A stretch of DNA of 64,000 nt from Tenebrio molitor. Its lineage: Eukaryota; Arthropoda; Insecta; Coleoptera; Tenebrionidae. Below the pieces are notes generated by a model. The model was not told where the DNA came from, did no database searches, and saw nothing but the letters and a program-made list of their open reading frames with translations. The DNA lies in assembly GCF_963966145.1 (NCBI RefSeq), contig NC_091051.1, positions 1 to 64,000 of the forward strand, in the 5' to 3' direction. The translations under genes and the position numbers were made by a program. How positions within the stretch are numbered: the stretch's first letter is position 1; every line of letters begins with the position of its first letter. Shown here in pieces: positions 28,968 through 39,789 of this stretch.

Positions 28968-29009
28968 CCAAGCACCCGGGACCGCTCACGCATTACTTCG
29001 GGTGCTTGG
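28968..29009 (-). promoter_or_regulatory. Family-4 3' UTR hairpin (element E)
   Basis: Perfect 10-bp inverted repeat: CCAAGCACCC (28968-28977) and GGGTGCTTGG (29000-29009). Compared with family 2 (CTAAGTACC/GGTACTTAG), each stem change is matched on the other arm, while the loop (CGGGA.CGCT...GCATT) is similar. Confidence 0.65.
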
Positions 29010-29031
29010 TTTGTATGGCCTCTTCCCTTGC

Positions 29032-30714
29032 TCAGAGAGGGCGGACTTCTGCCTCTCGTTCTCTCTCCCGTCTTTCTTTTTTTATGAGGATACACCTTAC
29101 GAAGGAGGCCGTTGCCTCCCAGTCCTCCCTAGAACGTAACATGATTTCGGCGAAATTATCCTTTTCAGGCCAATGCATCGTCTGTTTCATTAGGACCAAT
29201 CTCTCTCCATCCCACTCTTCGCACACAAACAACGTGTGCTCTACGTCGTCCGTGTCCCCACAGTACCAGCAACGATCATCTTGCTCCTTGCCGATCCTGC
29301 GGAGAAACGTCGCGAAACACCCGTGCCCAGTGAGAGCCTGTGTCAAGTGGTAATCCAGTTCCCCGTGTTTCTTCTTGACCCACATCGAAATGTCGGGGAT
29401 TAGAGTCCTGGTCCATGCCGCCTTCTCGCCACTTACCCATCTTCGCTGCCACTCGCAGAGGAGGGCCTCATCGACCTCGGAACGTGCACGTGCCGTCCGG
29501 TATAGCAGATTTAGTCGCCTGACTTGAAGGTCTACCGGTAGCACCCCGGTAATCACCTGTATCGCCTCCGCAGATGTTGTTTTGTAGGCACTTGCTATTC
29601 TTAACAGAGCCCTCCTCTGTGCGCTAACCAAGATATCTGTGTTCCTTTTGTATTTCAGGGCCCCGGCCCACGCAGGTGCCCCATACAGCAGCTTACTGTG
29701 GACGACTGCAGCAAGGAGCCGTCTCCTGGAGCTACGGGCGCCTCCGACATTGGGCATTATGCGGCCGAGTGCGTCTGCCATCCTCCCAGCCTTTGCAGCG
29801 GCCTCTTCCACATGAGCCCCAAACGTCATGTTCCGGTCGAGCCTCACTCCCAGGTATCTAATAGTCTCCGTCGGAACGATCTCTTCTCCGTCTAGGTAGA
29901 AAGATATTTTCCCGGGTCGCCTCTTTCCGGTCAGTAAGACCGCTTCCGTCTTTCGCGCGGCCAGGCGCAACCCCGCTCCACGCATCCATTCACTGACCCG
30001 TTCCAGAGCTCGGTTCACCAGGTTCTGTAGATCTTCCTTTGTTGCCGCCATTGCCATCACCGCCAGGTCATCTGCGAAGGCCACCAACCTTACTCCTACC
30101 GGCACCTCCAAGCGAAGCACTCCGTCGTACATTATGTTCCACAGGATTGGACCGAGGACCGAACCCTGCGGAACACCGCAGCTCACCCTAATATCTTGTT
30201 GCAGCCCCCCGCTCACTATCAGCGTTCTGTCAGTCAGGTACGTCTGGATCATCTCCTTTACGTACACACTGACTTCGAAAGCGTCCATCGCCGTTACGAT
30301 CCTCTCCCACGAGGCCGTGTTGAACGCGTTTTCCACGTCCAATGCGACCAACCCGCAGTACTCCTTTCGGCCCCACGAGCCGGAATTTGAAAATCTGGCC
30401 ACTTTCAGGACCTCCTCGACCGCATCCATCGTCGACAAACCCTGCCGAAAGCCGAACTGGTTGTCCGACAGCCCTCCTCGTTCGTCTACTTCCTTCTGTA
30501 GTCGGGCCTTGATAAGATGCTCGAGTACCTTCCCCAACGCGTCGATGAGGCATATGGGCCTGAATTTTCGGTCCTCTGTCCCGTCATCTTTCGGGATCAG
30601 CACCAGCTTTGCTCTTCTCCATCGTTCGGGGAAGGTCCTGCCCTCGAGGGCTCCATTCATGACGGCGAGAATCACCCGCGGCGCCATCCTTGTCGCCGTC
30701 CTTACAGCTTCCGC
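29032..30714 (-). CDS. ORF2 of element E, C-terminal fragment (reverse transcriptase to zinc knuckle)
   Basis: The open frame continues past the first Met (30687) to the satellite junction, so it is a 5'-truncated gene rather than one starting at that Met. Residues counted from that Met: RPICLIDALGK near 43, GFRQGLST near 79, GVPQGSVLGP near 171, FADD at 204-207, RYLG soon after, C-terminal CX2CX7HX4C knuckle at 473-489. The endonuclease and the N-terminal RT region are missing. No internal stop is seen, so truncation may be recent. It is clearly divergent from families 1-3. Confidence 0.9.
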   Translation of the reverse strand, partial: AEAVRTATRMAPRVILAVMNGALEGRTFPERWRRAKLVLIPKDDGTEDRKFRPICLIDALGKVLEHLIKARLQKEVDERGGLSDNQFGFRQGLSTMDAVEEVLKVARFSNSGSWGRKEYCGLVALDVENAFNTASWERIVTAMDAFEVSVYVKEMIQTYLTDRTLIVSGGLQQDIRVSCGVPQGSVLGPILWNIMYDGVLRLEVPVGVRLVAFADDLAVMAMAATKEDLQNLVNRALERVSEWMRGAGLRLAARKTEAVLLTGKRRPGKISFYLDGEEIVPTETIRYLGVRLDRNMTFGAHVEEAAAKAGRMADALGRIMPNVGGARSSRRRLLAAVVHSKLLYGAPAWAGALKYKRNTDILVSAQRRALLRIASAYKTTSAEAIQVITGVLPVDLQVRRLNLLYRTARARSEVDEALLCEWQRRWVSGEKAAWTRTLIPDISMWVKKKHGELDYHLTQALTGHGCFATFLRRIGKEQDDRCWYCGDTDDVEHTLFVCEEWDGERLVLMKQTMHWPEKDNFAEIMLRSREDWEATASFVRCILIKKERREREREAEVRPL

Positions 30715-32006
30715 CTTCGAAAATTAAAAAATTTATTTTTTCGCGAATTTCGCAAAAATTTTTATTTGAAAAGAAGCTCTTTGACGAGAGGAATCCAACG
30801 GTGTAAAATTCATTGCCGTAGGTTGCTTAATAACGGAGCTATGGCCGTTTAAAGTTTTGAAATTTCAAACGGCCATAACTCCGTTATTAAGCGACTTAGA
30901 GCGATGAATTTGGCACCGTTGGATTCCTCTCGTCAACCAGCTTCTTTTGAGCGAAAAATCTTCGAAAATTAAAAAATTTATTTTTTTGCGAATTTCGCAA
31001 AAATTTTTATTTGAAAAGAAGCTCTTTAACGAGAGGAATCCAACGGTGTAAAATTCATTGCCGTAGGTTGCTTAATAACGGAGCTATGGCCGTTTAAAGT
31101 TTTGAAATTTCAAACGGCCATAACTCCGTTATTAAGCGACTTAGAGCGATGAATTTGGCGCCGTTGGATTCCTCTCTTCAACCAGCTTCTTTTGAGCCAA
31201 AAATCTTCGAAAATTAAAAAATTATTTTTTCGCGAATTTCGCAAAAATTTTTATTTGAAAAGAAGCTTTTTGACGAGAGGAATCCAACGGTGTAAAATTC
31301 ATTGCCGTAGGTTGCTTAATAACGGAGCTATGGCCGTTTAAAGTTTTGAAATTTCAAACGGCCATAACTCCGTTATTAAGCGACTTAGAGCGATGAATTT
31401 GGCGCCGTTGGATTCCTCTCTTCAACCAGCTTCTTTTGAGCCAAAAATCTTCGAAAATTAAAAAATTTATTTTTTCGCGAATTTCGCAAAAATTTTTATT
31501 TGAAAAGAAGCTCTTTGACGAGAGGAATCCAACGGTGTAAAATTCATTGCCGTAGGTTGCTTAATAACAGAGCTATGGCCGTTTAAAGTTTTGAAATTTC
31601 AAACGGCCATAACTCCGTTATTAAGCGACTTAGAGCGATGAATTTGACACCGTTGGATTCCTCTCGTCAAGCCGCTTCTTTTGAGCCAAAAATCTTCGAA
31701 AATTAAAAAAAATATTTTTTCGCGAATTTCGCAAAAATTTTTATTTGAAAAGAAGCTCTTTGACGAGAGGAATCCAACGGTGTAAAATTCATTGCCGTAG
31801 GTTGCTTAATAACGGAGCTATGGCCGTTTAAAGTTTTGAAATTTCAAACGGCCATAACTCCGTTATTAAGCGACTTAGAGCGATGAATTTGGCACCGTTG
31901 GATTCCTCTCGTCAACCAGCTTCTTTTGAGCGAAAAATCTTCGAAAATTAAAAAATTTATTTTTTTGCGAATTTCGCAAAAATTTTTATTTGAAAAGAAG
32001 CTCTTT

Positions 32007-32158
32007 GACGAGAGGAATCCAACGGTGTAAAATTCATCGCTCTAAGTCGCTTAATAACGGAGTTATGGCCGTTTAAAGTTTTGAAATTTCAAACGGCCAT
32101 AACTCCGTTATTAAGCGACTTAGAGCGATGAATTTGGCACCGTTGGATTCCTCTCGTC
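32007..32158. repeat. Near-perfect palindrome variant of the satellite monomer
   Basis: The left arm (32007-32074) and right arm (32091-32158) are 68 nt each with only two mismatches around a 16-nt loop. In ordinary monomers the same arms differ at about eight positions. The left arm here carries the right-arm version (CATCGCTCTAAGTCGC). The same variant recurs at about 34142-34293 and 36977-37128. Confidence 0.9.
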
Positions 32159-32159
32159 A

Positions 32160-32420
32160 AGCCGCTTCTTTTGAGTGAAAAATCTTCGAAAATTTTTATT
32201 TGAAAAGAAGCTCTTTGACGAGAGGAATCCAACGGTGTAAAATTCATTGCCGTAGGTTGCTTAATAACGGAGCTATGGCCGTTTAAAGTTTTGAAATTTC
32301 AAACGGCCATAACTCCGTTATTAAGCGACTTAGAGCGATGAATTTGGCACCGTTGGATTCCTCTCGTCAAGCCGCTTCTTTTGAGTGAAAAATCTTCGAA
32401 AATTTTTATTTGAAAAGAAG
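32160..32420. repeat. Short (~210-bp) satellite monomers
   Basis: Two consecutive units lack 35 bp of the AT-rich spacer, so GAGTGAAAAATCTTCGAAAA runs directly into TTTTTATTTG. Twelve such junctions occur in the array, marked by GAGTG at 32173, 32383, 34308, 35253, 35708, 37143, 38088, 38543, 39978, 40433, 47501 and 47956. The shared GAGTG implies one ancestral deletion that was then amplified. Confidence 0.9.
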
Positions 32421-33739
32421 CTCTTTGACGAGAGGAATCCAACGGTGTAAAATTCATTGCCGTAGGTTGCTTAATAACGGAGCTATGGCCGTTTAAAGTT
32501 TTGAAATTTCAAACGGCCATAACTCCGTTATTAAGCGACTTAGAGCGATGAATTTGGCACCGTTGGATTCCTCTCGTCAACCAGCTTCTTTTGAGCCAAA
32601 AACCTTCGAAAATTAAAAAAATTATTTTTTTGCGAATTTCGCAAAAATTTTTATTTGAAAAGAAGCTCTTTGACGAGAGGAATCCAACGGTGTAAAATTC
32701 ATTGCCGTAGGTTGCTTAATAACGGAGCTATGGCCGTTTAAAGTTTTGAAATTTCAAACGGCCATAACTCCGTTATTAAGCGACTTAGAGCGATGAATTT
32801 GGCACCGTTGGATTCCTCTCGTCAAGCCGCTTCTTTTGAGCGAAAAATCTTCGAAAATTAAAAAAATTATTTTTTTGCGAATTTCGCAAAAATTTTTATT
32901 TGAAAAGAAGCTCTTTGACGAGAGGAATCCAACGGTGTAAAATTCATTGCCGTAGGTTGCTTAATAACGGAGCTATGGCCGTTTAAATTTTTGAAATTTC
33001 AAACGGCCATAACTCCGTTATTAAGCGACTTAGAGCGATGAATTTGGCACCGTTGGATTCCTCTCGTCAACCAGCTTCTTTTGAGCCAAAAATCTTCGAA
33101 AATTAAAAAAATTATTTTTTTGCGAATTTCGCAAAAATTTTTATTTGAAAAGAAGCTCTTTGACGAGAGGAATCCAACGGTGTAAAATTCATTGCCGTAG
33201 GTTGCTTAATAACGGAGCTATGGCCGTTTAAATTTTTGAAATTTCAAACGGCCATAACTCCGTTATTAAGCGACTTAGAGCGATGAATTTGGCACCGTTG
33301 GATTCCTCTCGTCAACCAGCTTCTTTTGAGCCAAAAACCTTCGAAAATTAAAAAAAATATTTTTTTGCGAATTTCGCAAAAATTTTTATTTGAAAAGAAG
33401 CTCTTTGACGAGAGGAATCCAACGGTGTAAAATTCATTGCCGTAGGTTGCTTAATAACAGAGCTATGGCCGTTTAAAGTTTTGAAATTTCAAACGGCCAT
33501 AACTCCGTTATTAAGCGACTTAGAGCGATGAATTTGGCGCCGTTGGATTCCTCTCTTCAACCAGCTTCTTTTGAGCCAAAAATCTTCGAAAATTAAAAAG
33601 TTTATTTTTTTGCGAATTTCGCAAAAATTTTTATTTGAAAAGAAGCTCTTTAACGAGAGGAATCCAACGGTGTAAAATTCATTGCCGTAGGTTGCTTAAT
33701 TACAGAGCTATGGCCGTTTAAAGTTTTGAAATTTCAAAC

Positions 33740-36700
33740 GGCCATAACTCCGTTATTAAGCGACTTAGAGCGATGAATTTGACACCGTTGGATTCCTCTC
33801 GTCAAGCCGCTTCTTTTGAGCCAAAAATCTTCGAAAATTAAAAAAAATATTTTTTCGCGAATTTCGCAAAAATTTTTATTTGAAAAGAAGCTCTTTGACG
33901 AGAGGAATCCAACGGTGTAAAATTCATTGCCGTAGGTTGCTTAATAACGGAGCTATGGCCGTTTAAAGTTTTGAAATTTCAAACGGCCATAACTCCGTTA
34001 TTAAGCGACTTAGAGCGATGAATTTGGCACCGTTGGATTCCTCTCGTCAACCAGCTTCTTTTGAGCGAAAAATCTTCGAAAATTAAAAAATTTATTTTTT
34101 TGCGAATTTCGCAAAAATTTTTATTTGAAAAGAAGCTCTTTGACGAGAGGAATCCAACGGTGTAAAATTCATCGCTCTAAGTCGCTTAATAACGGAGTTA
34201 TGGCCGTTTAAAGTTTTGAAATTTCAAACGGCCATAACTCCGTTATTAAGCGACTTAGAGCGATGAATTTGGCACCGTTGGATTCCTCTCGTCAAGCCGC
34301 TTCTTTTGAGTGAAAAATCTTCGAAAATTTTTATTTGAAAAGAAGCTCTTTGACGAGAGGAATCCAACGGTGTAAAATTCATTGCCGTAGGTTGCTTAAT
34401 AACGGAGCTATGGCCGTTTAAAGTTTTGAAATTTCAAACGGCCATAACTCCGTTATTAAGCGACTTAGAGCGATGAATTTGGCACCGTTGGATTCCTCTC
34501 GTCAACCAGCTTCTTTTGAGCCAAAAACCTTCGAAAATTAAAAAAATTATTTTTTTGCGAATTTCGCAAAAATTTTTATTTGAAAAGAAGCTCTTTGACG
34601 AGAGGAATCCAACGGTGTAAAATTCATTGCCGTAGGTTGCTTAATAACGGAGCTATGGCCGTTTAAAGTTTTGAAATTTCAAACGGCCATAACTCCGTTA
34701 TTAAGCGACTTAGAGCGATGAATTTGGCACCGTTGGATTCCTCTCGTCAAGCCGCTTCTTTTGAGCGAAAAATCTTCGAAAATTAAAAAAATTATTTTTT
34801 TGCGAATTTCGCAAAAATTTTTATTTGAAAAGAAGCTCTTTGACGAGAGGAATCCAACGGTGTAAAATTCATTGCCGTAGGTTGCTTAATAACGGAGCTA
34901 TGGCCGTTTAAATTTTTGAAATTTCAAACGGCCATAACTCCGTTATTAAGCGACTTAGAGCGATGAATTTGGCACCGTTGGATTCCTCTCGTCAACCAGC
35001 TTCTTTTGAGCCAAAAACCTTCGAAAATTAAAAAAATTATTTTTTTGCGAATTTCGCAAAAATTTTTATTTGAAAAGAAGCTCTTTGACGAGAGGAATCC
35101 AACGGTGTAAAATTCATTGCCGTAGGTTGCTTAATAACGGAGCTATGGCCGTTTAAAGTTTTGAAATTTCAAACGGCCATAACTCCGTTATTAAGCGACT
35201 TAGAGCGATGAATTTGGCACCGTTGGATTCCTCTCGTCAAGCCGCTTCTTTTGAGTGAAAAATCTTCGAAAATTTTTATTTGAAAAGAAGCTCTTTAACG
35301 AGAGGAATCCAACGGTGTAAAATTCATTGCCGTAGGTTGCTTAATAACGGAGCTATGGCCGTTTAAAGTTTTGAAATTTCAAACGGCCCTAACTCCGTTA
35401 TTAAGCGACTTAGAGCGATGAATTTGGCACCGTTGGATTCCTCTCGTCAACCAGCTTCTTTTGAGCCAAAAACCTTCGAAAATTAAAAAAATTATTTTTT
35501 TGCGAATTTCGCAAAAATTTTTATTTGAAAAGAAGCTCTTTGACGAGAGGAATCCAACGGTGTAAAATTCATTGCCGTAGGTTGCTTAATAACGGAGCTA
35601 TGGCCGTTTAAAGTTTTGAAATTTCAAACGGCCATAACTCCGTTATTAAGCGACTTAGAGCGATGAATTTGGCACCGTTGGATTCCTCTCGTCAAGCCGC
35701 TTCTTTTGAGTGAAAAATCTTCGAAAATTTTTATTTGAAAAGAAGCTCTTTAACGAGAGGAATCCAACGGTGTAAAATTCATTGCCGTAGGTTGCTTAAT
35801 AACGGAGCTATGGCCGTTTAAAGTTTTGAAATTTCAAACGGCCCTAACTCCGTTATTAAGCGACTTAGAGCGATGAATTTGGCACCGTTGGATTCCTCTC
35901 GTCAACCAGCTTCTTTTGAGCCAAAAACCTTCGAAAATTAAAAAAAATATTTTTTTGCGAATTTCGCAAAAATTTTCATTTGAAAAGAAGCTCTTTGACG
36001 AGAGGAATCCAACGGTGTAAAACTCATTGCCGTAGGTTGCTTAATAACGGAGCTATGGCCGTTTAAAGTTTTGAAATTTCAAACGGCCATAACTCCGTTA
36101 TTAAGCGACTTAGAGCGATGAATTTGGCACCGTTGGATTCCTCTCGTCAACCAGCTTCTTTTGAGCCAAAAATCTTCGAAAATTAAAAAATTAATTTTTT
36201 CGCGAATTTCGCAAAAATTTTTATTTGAAAAGAAGCTTTTTGACGAGAGGAATCCAACGGTGTAAAATTTATTGCCGTAGGTTGCTTAATAACGGAGCTA
36301 TGGCCGTTTAAAGTTTTGAAATTTCAAACGGCCATAACTCCGTTATTAAGCGACTTAGAGCGATGAATTTGGCACCGTTGGATTCCTCTCGTCAAGCCGC
36401 TTCTTTTGAGCGAAAAATCTTCGAAAATTAAAAAATTTATTTTTTTGCGAATTTCGCAAAAATTTTTATTTGAAAAGAAGCTCTTTGACGAGAGGAATCC
36501 AACGGTGTAAAATTCATTGCCGTAGGTTGCTTAATAACGGAGCTATGGCCGTTTAAATTTTTGAAATTTCAAACGGCCATAACTCCGTTATTAAGCGACT
36601 TAGAGCGATGAATTTGACACCGTTGGATTCCTCTCGTCAAGCCGCTTCTTTTGAGCCAAAAATCTTCGAAAATTAAAAAAAATATTTTTTCGCGAATTTC

Positions 36701-39315
36701 GCAAAAATTTTTATTTGAAAAGAAGCTCTTTGACGAGAGGAATCCAACGGTGTAAAATTCATTGCCGTAGGTTGCTTAATAACGGAGCTATGGCCGTTTA
36801 AAGTTTTGAAATTTCAAACGGCCATAACTCCGTTATTAAGCGACTTAGAGCGATGAATTTGGCACCGTTGGATTCCTCTCGTCAACCAGCTTCTTTTGAG
36901 CGAAAAATCTTCGAAAATTAAAAAATTTATTTTTTTGCGAATTTCGCAAAAATTTTTATTTGAAAAGAAGCTCTTTGACGAGAGGAATCCAACGGTGTAA
37001 AATTCATCGCTCTAAGTCGCTTAATAACGGAGTTATGGCCGTTTAAAGTTTTGAAATTTCAAACGGCCATAACTCCGTTATTAAGCGACTTAGAGCGATG
37101 AATTTGGCACCGTTGGATTCCTCTCGTCAAGCCGCTTCTTTTGAGTGAAAAATCTTCGAAAATTTTTATTTGAAAAGAAGCTCTTTGACGAGAGGAATCC
37201 AACGGTGTAAAATTCATTGCCGTAGGTTGCTTAATAACGGAGCTATGGCCGTTTAAAGTTTTGAAATTTCAAACGGCCATAACTCCGTTATTAAGCGACT
37301 TAGAGCGATGAATTTGGCACCGTTGGATTCCTCTCGTCAACCAGCTTCTTTTGAGCCAAAAACCTTCGAAAATTAAAAAAATTATTTTTTTGCGAATTTC
37401 GCAAAAATTTTTATTTGAAAAGAAGCTCTTTGACGAGAGGAATCCAACGGTGTAAAATTCATTGCCGTAGGTTGCTTAATAACGGAGCTATGGCCGTTTA
37501 AAGTTTTGAAATTTCAAACGGCCATAACTCCGTTATTAAGCGACTTAGAGCGATGAATTTGGCACCGTTGGATTCCTCTCGTCAAGCCGCTTCTTTTGAG
37601 CGAAAAATCTTCGAAAATTAAAAAAATTATTTTTTTGCGAATTTCGCAAAAATTTTTATTTGAAAAGAAGCTCTTTGACGAGAGGAATCCAACGGTGTAA
37701 AATTCATTGCCGTAGGTTGCTTAATAACGGAGCTATGGCCGTTTAAATTTTTGAAATTTCAAACGGCCATAACTCCGTTATTAAGCGACTTAGAGCGATG
37801 AATTTGGCACCGTTGGATTCCTCTCGTCAACCAGCTTCTTTTGAGCCAAAAACCTTCGAAAATTAAAAAAATTATTTTTTTGCGAATTTCGCAAAAATTT
37901 TTATTTGAAAAGAAGCTCTTTGACGAGAGGAATCCAACGGTGTAAAATTCATTGCCGTAGGTTGCTTAATAACGGAGCTATGGCCGTTTAAAGTTTTGAA
38001 ATTTCAAACGGCCATAACTCCGTTATTAAGCGACTTAGAGCGATGAATTTGGCACCGTTGGATTCCTCTCGTCAAGCCGCTTCTTTTGAGTGAAAAATCT
38101 TCGAAAATTTTTATTTGAAAAGAAGCTCTTTAACGAGAGGAATCCAACGGTGTAAAATTCATTGCCGTAGGTTGCTTAATAACGGAGCTATGGCCGTTTA
38201 AAGTTTTGAAATTTCAAACGGCCCTAACTCCGTTATTAAGCGACTTAGAGCGATGAATTTGGCACCGTTGGATTCCTCTCGTCAACCAGCTTCTTTTGAG
38301 CCAAAAACCTTCGAAAATTAAAAAAATTATTTTTTTGCGAATTTCGCAAAAATTTTTATTTGAAAAGAAGCTCTTTGACGAGAGGAATCCAACGGTGTAA
38401 AATTCATTGCCGTAGGTTGCTTAATAACGGAGCTATGGCCGTTTAAAGTTTTGAAATTTCAAACGGCCATAACTCCGTTATTAAGCGACTTAGAGCGATG
38501 AATTTGGCACCGTTGGATTCCTCTCGTCAAGCCGCTTCTTTTGAGTGAAAAATCTTCGAAAATTTTTATTTGAAAAGAAGCTCTTTAACGAGAGGAATCC
38601 AACGGTGTAAAATTCATTGCCGTAGGTTGCTTAATAACGGAGCTATGGCCGTTTAAAGTTTTGAAATTTCAAACGGCCCTAACTCCGTTATTAAGCGACT
38701 TAGAGCGATGAATTTGGCACCGTTGGATTCCTCTCGTCAACCAGCTTCTTTTGAGCCAAAAACCTTCGAAAATTAAAAAAAATATTTTTTTGCGAATTTC
38801 GCAAAAATTTTCATTTGAAAAGAAGCTCTTTGACGAGAGGAATCCAACGGTGTAAAACTCATTGCCGTAGGTTGCTTAATAACGGAGCTATGGCCGTTTA
38901 AAGTTTTGAAATTTCAAACGGCCATAACTCCGTTATTAAGCGACTTAGAGCGATGAATTTGGCACCGTTGGATTCCTCTCGTCAACCAGCTTCTTTTGAG
39001 CCAAAAATCTTCGAAAATTAAAAAATTAATTTTTTCGCGAATTTCGCAAAAATTTTTATTTGAAAAGAAGCTTTTTGACGAGAGGAATCCAACGGTGTAA
39101 AATTTATTGCCGTAGGTTGCTTAATAACGGAGCTATGGCCGTTTAAAGTTTTGAAATTTCAAACGGCCATAACTCCGTTATTAAGCGACTTAGAGCGATG
39201 AATTTGGCACCGTTGGATTCCTCTCGTCAAGCCGCTTCTTTTGAGCGAAAAATCTTCGAAAATTAAAAAATTTATTTTTTTGCGAATTTCGCAAAAATTT
39301 TTATTTGAAAAGAAG
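33740..39315. repeat. 2835-bp tandem higher-order duplication in the satellite
   Basis: Diagnostic variants recur exactly 2835 bp apart: GACACCG at 33781 and 36616, the palindromic variant at 34171 and 37006, GAGTG at 34308/37143, 35253/38088 and 35708/38543, and CGGCCCTAA at 35387/38222. 2835 equals nine 245-bp plus three 210-bp monomers. The match ends near 39315, where CTTTTTAACG replaces CTCTTTGACG. Confidence 0.85.
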
Positions 39316-39789
39316 CTTTTTAACGAGAGGAATCCAACGGTGTAAAATTCATTGCCGTAGGTTGCTTAATAACGGAGCTATGGCCGTTTAAAGTTTTGAA
39401 ATTTCAAACGGCCATAACTCCGTTATTAAGCGACTTAGAGCGATGAATTTGGCACCGTTGGATTCCTCTCGTCAACCAGCTTCTTTTGAGCCAAAAACCT
39501 TCGAAAATTAAAAAAAATATTTTTTTGCAAATTTCGCAAAAATTTTCATTTGAAAAGAAGCTCTTTGACGAGAGGAATCCAACGGTGTAAAACTCATTGC
39601 CGTAGGTTGCTTAATAACGGAGCTATGGCCGTTTAAAGTTTTGAAATTTCAAACGGCCATAACTCCGTTATTAAGCGACTTAGAGCGATGAATTTGGCAC
39701 CGTCGGATTCCTCTCGTCAAGCCGCTTCTTTTGAGCGAAAAATCTTCGAAAATTAAAAAATTTATTTTTTTGCGAATTTCGCAAAAATT

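Larger units (their letters stand above)
28807..30714 (-). mobile_element. Element E: SART-like retrotransposon, family 4, 5'-truncated at the satellite
   Basis: Minus-strand remnant with a 23-nt poly(A) (28807-28829), complete 3' UTR and the C-terminal part of ORF2. Homology stops upstream of the RT core, and satellite DNA begins at once. The 11-bp CTTCGAAAATT at 30715-30725 is satellite sequence, with the first bases also compatible with the element. Either E was truncated on insertion into telomere repeats later lost, or satellite growth or recombination removed its 5' half. Confidence 0.9.

Noticed and set aside
1..30714. One large segmental duplication giving the order family 1-2-3-2-1
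   Set aside because: B1 and B2 are nearly identical, while A and D differ by several percent, junctions differ and all elements have the same orientation, so independent insertions fit better.
30737..30852. Coding extension of a + strand frame into the satellite
   Set aside because: The frame 30517-30852 merely crosses the junction from antisense of element E into satellite DNA.
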